NCBI RefSeq assembly: GCF_001640805.2
Contig: NC_066835.1
Span: 8,488,227 to 8,552,226, forward strand
Direction of reading: 5' to 3'
DNA from: Lates calcarifer
Lineage: Eukaryota; Chordata; Actinopteri; Centropomidae
DNA: 64,000 bases
Shown here: positions 1 through 10,011 of the stretch, piece by piece
Position numbering within the stretch: position 1 is the stretch's first letter
How the letters are laid out: every line of letters begins with the position of its first letter
Program-made: the position numbers and the translations under genes
The notes under the pieces: model-generated
What the model was told of the DNA's origin: nothing
Databases searched by the model: none
What the model saw: the letters and a program-made list of their open reading frames with translations, nothing else

Positions 1-317
1 TCAACCTTGAGTCCAAGTGAACTCTTGTGTCAAATTTGAAGAAATTCCCTCTAGGCGTTTGTGAGATATCGTGTTCACGAGAATGGGACGGTTGAACGGC
101 CTGAAAACATAATGATAATGACCAAGTTCCTATTAGAAATTACAGTCTTACAGCCTCTTGAATGTCTTTGAAGAATATTGACTGATTTGTTTGCATAACA
201 CAACAAAGATCATTATTTTTATCCCAGCCTTGATGAATTACTATTTGAAGACAAATTCATGAGTAGTGAACAATATGAGGCCTGTGTTGGCACAACTCTG
301 CGCCCCCTCGAACTCAC

Positions 318-3300
318 CCTCTTGACGTAGCTCTGGATCACTTCCGGGTCAGCGGTCTGGTGACCCGCCACACACACATCTGTCTCCAGACGATGTCTTG
401 CCCACCTCAGTTGGCTTTTCTCTGAACTACAGGGTGAGAAATGAAAACACTTAAACAAATATTCACTGCAAAACATCAATCATATGTAATTGACCTCCGT
501 CCAATTCTGCTCTTATGAACCAGAAAATGTTAAATGTACCTGCACTGTTATAACATTACCCTGGGCTGTCTCCTTTAGATTAGTTTCCCGTGCATTACCT
601 CCAGAGCAGTTCCAGCACCTAGTAACATTACAGTCTAAACGAGCCTACACTCTATGGACAAGCTAATGTTCATGAGCATTTATTGACCAAGAGCAATCAC
701 AGCAGAAATATAACGTGGGTTCTGGAGCAGGGTGAATTTTCCATTTAAGGAGAGCACACATTCACCACAATCACAATAGACTTATTAGACAGCATAAGGG
801 ACTGAATTTCCTTCTGCTCCCACTGCAGGACACCATTATAAAAGGAGTATTCAGATACGCCTCTTCAGATTTGGATTGAGGTCAGTGGGAAGGCCGTGGT
901 AATATCTTGTGCTCTGAGGCATGAGTGACATTCCCCAGCTAGATTTGAAACAGTAGATCTGTCAGATTTTTCTTCTTTCACTTTTAGGGTTTCTGATGAA
1001 AGGGGATGGCGGTGATGGGGAGATAAAAGGCGGAGTAAAGGGGACAAAGGGGGGAGGGAGGGGTGAGGAGGACAAAAGAAAAGAGGGGACGCCATCTCTG
1101 AAGAAAGCAGATGAAAGGATGGAGAGATGGTTTCTCTCTTTCAGCGCGCCATTCCCCTCTGGCGAGCGCTGATGATGCAATCAGCCGTCTCCACGGTGAC
1201 AGGTGCCAGGAAGCAGCAGGACCACTTGGCAGGAGGGGCATCAAAGGAGCAGCCTGGCATCTGCCTGTGCACTAGAGTGTGTGTTGTGTGTTTGTGTGTG
1301 TGAATACAATACGCTATTTCTTGAATTCACATTAAAAGGGCACGTTGAAGAAGATGCATAAAACTGTAGACTAAGCAAAGAACTCCCTTTAATTGCAATG
1401 AAAAAGTGATGACAATAGAGGGTTACATGTATAACCCCAGTTCTCTGAGTGAAGAGACACAAAGACTGATCCACAGGGGTCCCCGTCTCTATGTGAGACA
1501 GTTTCTTCATCTAAATGATCATAAAGTTCTAGTAAGCTGAAGTCAGATATGCTGGAGAGAACGTCATTTGATGTATTGTTACTCATGTTTTGGAAATGTC
1601 AGAAAACATCCGTGGAGCCGTGAAATGTATGTAAACTGCCGATGGCAGTTGATTACTGAGGAAATGTTCTTAATGGAAAAAATAAGACTGCAAGCAGCAA
1701 CACTGGGACAAAAATGGGAAAAATTATTGCCATTATTCATGACTCAAAACGGAAATGAACTACAAATGAATCCACTGACAGACTGCGGAAATGATAATGA
1801 AGAGTCTGAGGAGGTCTCTGCATGGATGTATATGGTTTCTATTTGCATCAGATCTGTCATTAACTTCCATGAAGAGATGCTGAGAATAAAACTAGCATTG
1901 TATGCCGCACCAGGAGAAGAGAGAGTGGTGAGGTATGAAAACTATACTCTGCCCAAATATGGTGGCAAATATTGTAGTTTTTATTGTCACCAGCAGAAGA
2001 GGGTTATAAAAAGAAGAACTAGGTTACAGAAGAGATACAGTACCTACACAGTATAGAGGGTATTCACACAGTACAGGATATTATCATGTATAGTCAAAAG
2101 TGAAGGAATTGGGGCACTGAGCTAAAGTTAGTTGTGGCTGACTCATGTGCAATTAATTTTACATCAAGAGAGAGAGAGGTGAGGTGCAGAATTTTGCTTG
2201 TGATAATGGGATTCAATTGGCTTCAATTGGCTAAGTCGCAAAAGCTGCTACCAAGTAACTATTCTCTAAATCTGGCTGCAAGTGAATCATCTAATTTATC
2301 TTAATCACTCTGCAGTGTAGTTGTTAAGAGTCAAAACTCTTCAGTGGAGTGTATTCTGAGGTTTGTGTACCTTGGCGTCTCTCGGACCAGCACGGCCCTG
2401 TGGAGCTGGCGCTGGATGTGTGCGTGGCGGGGGCCGCAGGGGTGAACAAACGGGTGGACGGCGACCAGGACGAAACCCTGCGCGTAAAGCTCCCTGACCT
2501 GAACCGGCAGCTCCCTGACCGAGGACAGACACAGTACCGAGGACACCGGCACCTCTGCAATAGGGGAGGACAGGAGAGAGAAAAAAATGTCATCAGCACG
2601 GAGTCTAATGGGACATGGTCGAGACAAGGATGCAAGAGAACAGGAGAAGTGGTAGAGAGGTGTTTGGTAGTGGATAAAAGCTGGAACAAAGAGGAAAAGG
2701 GAGAAGAGAAAAAAAGGGGGGGGGGGGGGGGGGGGGGGGGTGTTAAAAAGGGGACAAAGGGTGTGAAGGAACAAAGACAGAGAGCATGTTTCATTATGAT
2801 AATTCCCACTGAACAACAACACATGGCATCTTCACGCTAAATCTGAAACTAATTACACCAGAACTATTAGCCTCTGTCCTCACTGTCACCAGTACAGTCT
2901 GGCTCTTGGAAAACACACAAGTGTGCAAAGACATACACTTATATGCATGCTGGGGGGGTGCTCATTTAAACACACACTCATCCTTATTAACAGACACAGG
3001 CTACACCTGCACTAACAGACACAGTTTAATCAAATGCGCGCGCGCACACACACACACACATATCAAAAGGTTTGAAAAGACAATGCTATCACATTGCCTG
3101 TTTGGGGCGTGTGGTATTAGCAGCAATCGCCCAACACAGAGCCGGTTGCCTTATTACCAAACACAATGGCACGAAAAACCCCTTCACTTCAGTGGAAATG
3201 GTTAGCGGAGCTTATCTTATGGAAGCAAACTGTCATAGCAAATCCACCAGGGAAGAGCGCAACGTTTGCGAGAACCGCCCTCTCGGGGTCGGTGCATTGT

Positions 3301-3399
3301 GGTGAGGCTTTCTCTCCGTTCATGGGCTTTTAAGGGGAACACGTGCATATACGGGCTGCGTGCTTCTGTGTCACTGAGTGAAACCAGGTGTGTGTGTGT

Positions 3400-3452
<53 letters not shown>

Positions 3453-3637
3453 ATGAAAAGATGAGAGAGGTGAAGAGAAGGGAGACAGGAAAGAGAGAGG
3501 CAGTTAGCAGAACAGTGTTGGAGAGGGAGGAGAGAGGGAGAGAGATGAGGCTGTCTGTGCCTGAATGCTTGTCATCCTTTCCCATTCAATCTCATTTGCA
3601 TGGGTCTGGAGAAGAGAAAATAACCTGAATAAATTAA

Positions 3638-3686
<49 letters not shown>

Positions 3687-6600
3687 AGAGGAAAAAAAGA
3701 GATGTGCAAGCCATCTCATTTTCAATTTGTTCTCCATCATCTGGCCTGTTCACACATACACGCACAAACACATACACACAAATGAGAAGCTGGACGCATG
3801 CTAGAATACAAGCACATAAACACACACTCTCCCATCTCAGTTAAACAATAGGAGGGAAAAAAAAAACCTACTCCCTGAGAAAATCCAAGCATCACATCAT
3901 CTTGGCATAACTGCTTGGAACCAGTGAGAGCCTTTCATCAAGCAAACACTTAAACGGCTGTCTGTGGGGACTTATCAAAAGCAGCGCAGTGATAATAATA
4001 ATAATAACAGCTGGAGACTGGGGTGGGGTGGCAGCAGGGGGGAGTTAGGGGAGAGGTGTGGTGGTGGTGACGGGGTGGGGTGGGGGAGGGGGATAACAAC
4101 GATCCTGTCACCGTAAACAGTCATTAGCCGTCATTAGCTCTGCACGGCTGGCACTCACCCACCGACGAGACGTGGGGCAAGGCATCGCAGCTAATTCACG
4201 CTAGGCATACAGAAGTTATTAGGGTGTTATGCAGCGCTTTAGGGCTGGGAAGCGACTTCATTTATATCGTCTGCCACTGTGGGATTTAAAATAAAAAAAA
4301 GGGGAGGGAGGGAGGCTGCAATTCTGCTCCAGAATGGGAACATGGGAACGGCTCAGGGTAGAAAAGCCGGGTGGAGTTTTACAGTTTGCCAGCTAGAGAG
4401 GGCAAGGAGGTGTGAGGGTGTGCAAAGGAGTGTAAGAGCAGAGGCACAAGTGTGTTTCTGTGTGTGCAACTACATTATGTGTTTATGTGACTTTAAGGGT
4501 GTGAGAGTGAGAGAGAGAGAGGTACAGTAAAGCATGTGTATGTGAGTGCATGAGGATGTATACATGAGAGTGGGAACAAGTGTTTGTCAGAGATACAGAC
4601 ACGCACATCCAACGGGTGCATTGTCTAACAGACGCAAAAAGCGGCTGTTCAGCTGTTGATTCCCGCTCTGCTATTTCTGTCTCAACCCGCAGCTTTGACC
4701 ACACGACAGCCGCTGTGCGTCTGTGAGCGACGACTCACTTTCTGACCCTGGATTTCGCACGTGGAGTGTGAGAGTCATCCCCCTTCCTTTGGTCCATTGG
4801 GAAGGGCATATTAATTCCTTGTTCAAATCCCTGAATTTCTGTGTGTGTGTGTGTGTATGAGAGACTGTAAAGCATATTTAGTGGGTTGTGCATTTGCCAC
4901 ACAGTATGTGTTGTCTGAGTGTGTGCACATGCGAAAGAGTTTGCACTAAGCCTGCTAGGTGATGCATGGGGATTACTACTCACAGCCACCCTCAAGGCTT
5001 ATCCTTCTGCCTGGTGGAGGTTCACGTTTATTTAAATAGCTTTCTAATGACTTGCAGAGCTTTTAGGCGAGGATATGTGCCAAAACAGTGACTATAAAAT
5101 AATCAAGTTCCTGGAGCCAGGAGCTCCCCGCTGTTTGGGGAATGTAGCCACGGGCTATGACAGTTGTTGGTCAGCATCTGAGCTTTGTCAAATGGGGTCT
5201 GATCTCCTCAGAGCGCCTGCTTTACAAGAAATGTCTCAGGGTTCACAAAAATGGCTGACAAGTACAAGCTGCAGAAAAAAGGTTTTCTGTGGTGAGAACA
5301 CAGTGTGGCGCTTAAGGCGCATACAGTACCGTGTACTTGTGATGCTGTGAATTCCAGTCTGGCTCACTTTTGACACATAGCAGCTCTCTGCCGTCTTTGC
5401 TGGCATTTTCTACAGGCTCTATGCCAATAAGACTGGAATGACATTAAAAAAATTGACCAGAAAAATGGGTTGAACTATGTCAGATCAGCATTTTCAACGA
5501 TGTTTCATCTAAAAAAATGTTTACCTGGAAAAGTGCAGATGTCACAAACTGATGGATTTGTCTTTGCCTGCTCTCTGAGCCAAATATATCACACACAGAT
5601 TCAGATAGCAAAGATATATCATGTAAGGTAGGAGGAATATATCAACAGAGGAACTATCTATCATAATATTCAGGTGTAGATCACAAACACACACACAAAT
5701 ACTTGTGTATACTTTTGCTCATGTACGTATACTAGTATACGTACATGAGCAAAATAAACTAGCCTCGCAGGTATATAGCACAAAACAACAGTAACACAAA
5801 CACACACACACATCTGAGCATTAGTCACATGTTGTAAGTTTTAATGAGCCGAGTGGGTCTCAGTCTCTGCAGGGTGGCAGAAAGTCATCAGCAGAGTTCA
5901 GCTCCTCACTGTCTGCTCCAGAGACCAGCGTTAGTCACACAGCATCACACCTAACTTCCCTCCTCACACATCGGCAGATTCCTGACTCCCGCTCACTCTC
6001 CTTCTCACACCTCTAACTCTCTTTTCTCCCTGGATTCTCTTCCTCTCTCCTCATTCTCCAGACTCTTGTTACTGCCCTACCCACCTCCAGACCGGAATAA
6101 CGCTCGCCGTATTCTTTTGTTTTGGTGTGCTGCTCGTTCCCTCACCTGCAGTTCTCTGTCACACCTCCTTGACTTTATTCTTTCTCCCTTCTACTTTGGT
6201 ACTTTTTTTTCCCTCTCTCCACTCTACCTCTTTTCTGCTACTGTTCCGCGCGCTCTCCGTCTTCTTCCGCTCATTATCTGCACGCAGCTTCCACACAAAG
6301 GAGTCTGGGTTAAAATGTCACACCTGGCTGTTACATTTCATACTCTACATTCATGCTGACATGTCAAGGTAACCAATCAATGTTACAATGGGGATAATGG
6401 CAATCGTGGCATTTTTTGTAAAGGTGAGCAATGTGTCAAGGTGCAGCAGATTGGTGATTAGAGAGTAATAGGACTGCTCAGTAAAATAAGACATTGAATT
6501 TCAGGTCATATGATGAGATGGAGCTGAAAAATCTAATAAATTGTCCATGTGTGAACCACAGGGCCAGTGCCTGAAACATTGAACATATTTCTCTTCATCC

Positions 6601-7046
6601 CCCCTTGGATTCACCACTGAGTCGCTGTGACCCAGTGCGAGCGAGCTGGGCTGGAAGTCACATGGAAATATTTTTCAGCTCAAGCATTGCTAGAGCTCAT
6701 AAAACAAAAGCTGACACCATATTATCAGCCACATTGTTTCTGGGGAGTTTCATCACTCGCCGGTCAAAGGTCAAGTTGGAGACTACACTGTACTCGTCTT
6801 CAGTCTGGCCATTAAGCTCCTCTTCCTGAGAACACAACTTAGTTTAATAAACAGCCATCTAGTCTCACGTATCTCAGAGGGGCACCAGCAAAGATATTTG
6901 TTTTTCATTACTGTGTAAGAGTCGTCATGTCACGTTGGCAAGGAAATGATATTATTAATGGAAGCCAAATTGAATTAAAGCATGGATTTGACCGTGGGCT
7001 TCCTCAATGTCATGGACTGACATACAGATTCCTCTATCTGCTTCCC

Positions 7047-7110
<64 letters not shown>

Positions 7111-10011
7111 CACACACACGACACACGACACACAAATACAAATAAATCCCTTTGCTGGGAATGAGGTCTCTCAATCTCCACAAACAATCAGATAATCCTT
7201 CAGGAATCCTTCACTTCTCTTGGTCTCTCTATCACAAATGGAGAAAGGGAAAGAGACAGAGAGAGGCAGACACACACCCACTCACAATCACACACACACA
7301 CACAATCAATTCATAGTAGCTGTGTTTATCCTAAAATAGAGTATACCCATCTTAAGCAGCTCAGGTATCGTCATTGAGTTTACCATATAAATGACCTGCC
7401 TGTCTGTTGAAAGATAACACAAACTCTGTTGACTAAGTGCTATAAAGTGTTTTGTGTGAGCTTGAATGAGGCGGCATAGCAGCTTGTATGAACACTATGG
7501 TGCGCGTGTGTGCGGTCTTTCTGTATCTATATGTGTGCTGCTGCTGCTGCTGCTGCTGCTGCAATTAGACAATTTATCTGCTGCTGCCTTCAGGGACGAG
7601 AAAGACGAGCAATCCTCATGTCTATTGTCTGTTTTGGTCACCACCACCATTTTGGGGTGCCAGATCTCTCTCTCAGCCAACACTGAAGGCTAACCCATTT
7701 GCCAAACATAACAGGGCTGGCTGAAAACGAAGCCGACTGGCAACCGGACCGCTGCCACTTGGCCGTGGCGCTGTGCCTGCTGTCTGTTACAGTGTTGCAT
7801 TGGAAACTCTTCTAAAAAGGACTTCAGTAGAGCCACTTGCACCTGCTTCAGCTTGTCGGGTGATGGAGTGCACCAGCGCCGGCTTGTAGAAACATTAAGC
7901 CATAAGGAAAAAAAAAAGGTTGATTTTTTTTTCATATCTGCTTTAACACTATCTGTTTCTTCTCCTCCCCTCTCTCTTCCCTCGCTCCGTCCCTCCCTTC
8001 TATCTCTTCACAGTCCACACCAACACAATGGCAGAATTAGTATTTTTAGAAACCAGATGCCTCTAGAGGATTCTCATCAAACATTCTCAAGACGCTGGGA
8101 GCGTGCACACACACAAACGCACACCCACAATTTTTCATATTCAGAAACAGATATACAAAAACACACACACACACACACACAGTACTCTAGACAGCATGCA
8201 AACACACATCAGCTTTGGTATATTGTCATTGTGTGAGCGAAAGGCAGGGGGAAGTTGGAGGGCATGGCTACAGCATGCACAATATAGCTGAATCTGAGAA
8301 TTAGAGAACTCTTTGAACTCTCTGCAACAGGAGCTGCAAACAGACACAACTTCAGCTTATAAGCCACTTTCTGCCCTCAAGATACTTACAGTATGAGGGG
8401 GGAAAAACAGTTCCTGCAGAGTTGCTGACCTAAACATTTCATTTAACTGGTTAAAGTTGGAATAGCAACTGTGGCTATTTTATGAGTGGAACAAACACAA
8501 ACACCATAGCCAGGAGTTCAGCATGACAGAGCAGAGCAGAGTTCAAGAGAAAAGTTGAGTAAACAACCACATTGTGCTTAAAAACAGAACAAGGTGCTCA
8601 GTAAAAAGAATTCCTTTGAATTACTTTGGATTTTAACCAAATGTGAAGACACATTCCTTGGAGCCTGTTCCCTCCTCCAGACTGGAACTGGGACAAATGT
8701 GAATCAGATCTGAATGAAGCTTGCCTACTGCATCTAATGGCCAAGATTTTGTTCTTTTCAGTTGAGCAGTGTTGAAATCGCCCCTCCTGTCACTCATTCA
8801 TTCACTGTTTCCCTACATCAGCCTGCACGATAAACACTCTGATAAAGTGATTTCACCCACTTTGAATTCTCATCACTGGCATTTGAGGAGCAAAGGAGCT
8901 GATGAGAACTGCACTGAGAAGCCCCCCCCCCCCAAAAAAAATAGTATAGTATCCATGCTATGAATACCTCATCTAGTCAATTTGTGAGGGAACCTTTGGT
9001 TTCACTTAACCAGGGAAGCTAAAGAAACTAGTTTGGAATAGAAGAACAGCTAAGTCTAAGCTAAGCTAAGCTAAGAGTAATTGTCTGAAAGTAAAAAAAC
9101 AAAAAAACAAAGCATAAACCTGCATTTACGGATTTATTTTGGCCACTTGGTGGCAATGCAACAAAAGGAAAGTATAACACTGACCTGTTATCACCTTATA
9201 AAGTTGGTAGTTGACTAATGTGTTGCTTATTCACAGAACTAGCATACACAGAGCAAAATTACTGAAGTCATGTTTCAGGCCACCTGGCAAATTTAAGTCC
9301 AATATTCACTCTTTTTTTTTTAGCTCTGCTTTGGTCTCCACCAACTTGGGTAATAATTCTCTATGGGTTTATCACTACAAGCAACCCCTTTTATCACATA
9401 TACTTATTTGCTCCATTGTAAATGCAAAAATACTGTTTAGTGCAGCTTTAATTTTCAACATAAATCTGATCACACTTATAAAAACCTTTCAGTATTATTT
9501 CTCATGGTTATGGTGAAGCTGATATTTTGACACCAGCAAAGGTTGAACTTAAACTGACAAAATTTGTCCATCATCTTTGATAGAGACGTGATACATGAAG
9601 AAACAAGTAACAGATGACTATTTCAAGTATGCAAGAGTGGGAGAAGTCAAGTCACATAAAATACATGTCCCATTGGGTTTCATAGGCCGAACCCGAGCTC
9701 TAAAAAAGAACGCAGAAAAAACTTAAAACACAGTAAGAGGGAATAACAGTGACCCGATCCAGGATAAGTGGAAAAAATGGAATGGAATGAAATTAAGTGC
9801 ACACAGGAGAACTGTCATAAAGAGACCATGGACAAAATATGTATGCTCTTACAGCATCCATACCTTCTTTCCCCAACAGGAAATCCAGGAAGTGGTAGGT
9901 GTACGCTACACCCACTTTAGTCTCCACCTGAGGCCTTCGAAGGGTGGAGTAGATATTGCCTGGGCTTCGCCTCTCTTCTGCCTTCCGCAGCTTAGGGAGC
10001 CTACACCCCAT
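318..10011 (-). CDS. rftn1: Raftlin (partial: coding exons 1-3; 3' part lies beyond the left edge)
   Basis: Raftlin is a lipid-raft organising protein of the inner plasma membrane. The coding exons on the minus strand are 10011-9864 (ATG at 10011; the exon itself starts at 10015 after a pyrimidine-rich CACAG), 2554-2371 and 426-318; together they give 147 codons in one frame. The N-terminus MGCRLPKL has Gly2 and Cys3, the myristoylation and palmitoylation residues known for raftlin. NIYSTLRRPQVETKV in exon 1, RELYAQGFVLVAVHPFV in exon 2 and DPEVIQSYVKR in exon 3 match the order of conserved raftlin segments. Donors are GTATGG, GTACAC and GTGAGT. The start has a purine at -3 and G at +4. Phases are 1, 2 and 0, consistent through all joins. 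RFTN1 also neighbours DAZL in human, which supports the call; RFTN2 is the main alternative. Confidence 0.88.
427..2370 (-). other. rftn1: rftn1 intron between coding exons 2 and 3
   Basis: This 1.9-kb intron has no recognisable exon. It contains a purine-rich block at about 1020-1090, a GTCTCC-AC-GGTGAC near-palindrome at 1187-1200 that resembles an RFX X-box, and a 162-codon plus-strand open frame at 1568-2056 of unknown nature. The stretch at 1425-1500, starting GGTTACATGTATAACCCCAG, has the feel of a dispersed fish repeat, but I cannot name it. Confidence 0.6.
1568..2056 (+). other. Unassigned 162-codon open frame inside an rftn1 intron
   Basis: This ATG-to-stop frame lies antisense to rftn1. 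Its composition is not low-complexity: it has an acidic patch (NDNEESEEVS) and a basic C-terminus with KRVIKRRTRLQKR. I recognise no family, no splice sites flank it convincingly, and nothing upstream looks like a promoter. It may be chance, or a remnant of a mobile element, since it abuts the repeat-like stretch at 1425-1500. Confidence 0.15.
2716..2740. repeat. Homopolymer G25
   Basis: Twenty-five consecutive G on the plus strand (C on the transcribed-sense minus strand of rftn1), about 160 nt upstream of the rftn1 exon at 2371-2554. A run of this length can form G-quadruplexes and is a likely site of length error in any assembly. Confidence 0.95.
3405..3449. repeat. (GA)n microsatellite
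   Basis: Near-perfect AG dinucleotide tract of about 44 bp in the rftn1 intron, embedded in a longer purine-rich strand (3405-3550). Confidence 0.95.
3639..3684. repeat. (CA)n microsatellite
   Basis: Uninterrupted CA dinucleotide tract of about 46 bp in the rftn1 intron. Confidence 0.95.
5713..5754. repeat. 42-bp perfect palindrome
   Basis: The sequence equals its own reverse complement across all 42 positions, with no spacer: the left arm starts TTTTGCTCATGTACGTATAC and the centre is CTAG. It lies in the large rftn1 intron between two short CA tracts. It could extrude as a cruciform or be the fused ends of an inverted-repeat element. No target-site duplication is evident immediately outside. 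Confidence 0.95.
7047..7134. repeat. Compound (CATA)n/(CA)n microsatellite
   Basis: CATA units pass into an interrupted CA tract with CAC and GACA interruptions, about 88 bp, in the rftn1 intron. Confidence 0.9.
7538..7561. repeat. (CTG)8 trinucleotide repeat
   Basis: Eight perfect CTG units in the large rftn1 intron, the only pure trinucleotide tract of this length seen in the left part of the window. On the rftn1 transcript it would read CAG. It is too short to be obviously unstable. Confidence 0.95.
9130..9460. repeat. Probable teleost interspersed repeat
   Basis: The stretch contains phrases I associate with a dispersed non-coding repeat seen next to many fish genes: a CACTTGGTGGC block near 9146, and later a CACCTGGCAAATTTAAGTCC block followed by TTTAGCTCTGCTTTGGTCTC and an AGTGCAGCTTTAA end. 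I cannot name the family, and the boundaries are approximate. The call rests on memory alone. Confidence 0.4.

Larger units (their letters stand above)
2555..9863 (-). other. rftn1: rftn1 intron between coding exons 1 and 2 (repeat-rich)
   Basis: This 7.3-kb intron shows no convincing coding exon. It holds a G25 homopolymer (2716-2740), (GA)n at 3405-3449, (CA)n at 3639-3684, 7047-7134 and 8161-8181, a (CTG)8 run at 7538-7561, a 42-bp perfect palindrome at 5713-5754 and a probable dispersed repeat near 9130-9460. The segment 4090-4290 is free of simple repeats, complex and CpG-containing, and could be a conserved regulatory element. The many short open frames rich in alternating Cys/Val or His/Thr are microsatellite translations. 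Confidence 0.6.

Noticed and set aside
2349..2840. Plus-strand 163-codon open frame and overlapping minus frames ending at 2822-2824
   Set aside because: The plus frame is antisense to the rftn1 exon at 2371-2554 and runs through the G25 tract; on the minus strand only the 2554-2371 part is exon and the rest is intron read-through.
3504..3825. Open frames made of alternating Cys-Val or Thr-His (also near 6975-7187, 15765-16068, 54317-54700)
   Set aside because: They are direct translations of CA/GT microsatellites in several frames and have no splice or protein-family support.
4801..4860. GTTCAAATCC word resembling a tRNA B box
   Set aside because: No A box at the right distance and no cloverleaf could be drawn; I found no tRNA gene in the window.
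7047..7320. Regularly spaced CA-rich units that could suggest an array
   Set aside because: These are irregular microsatellite interruptions, not direct repeats with unique spacers; CRISPR arrays do not apply to a vertebrate nuclear locus.
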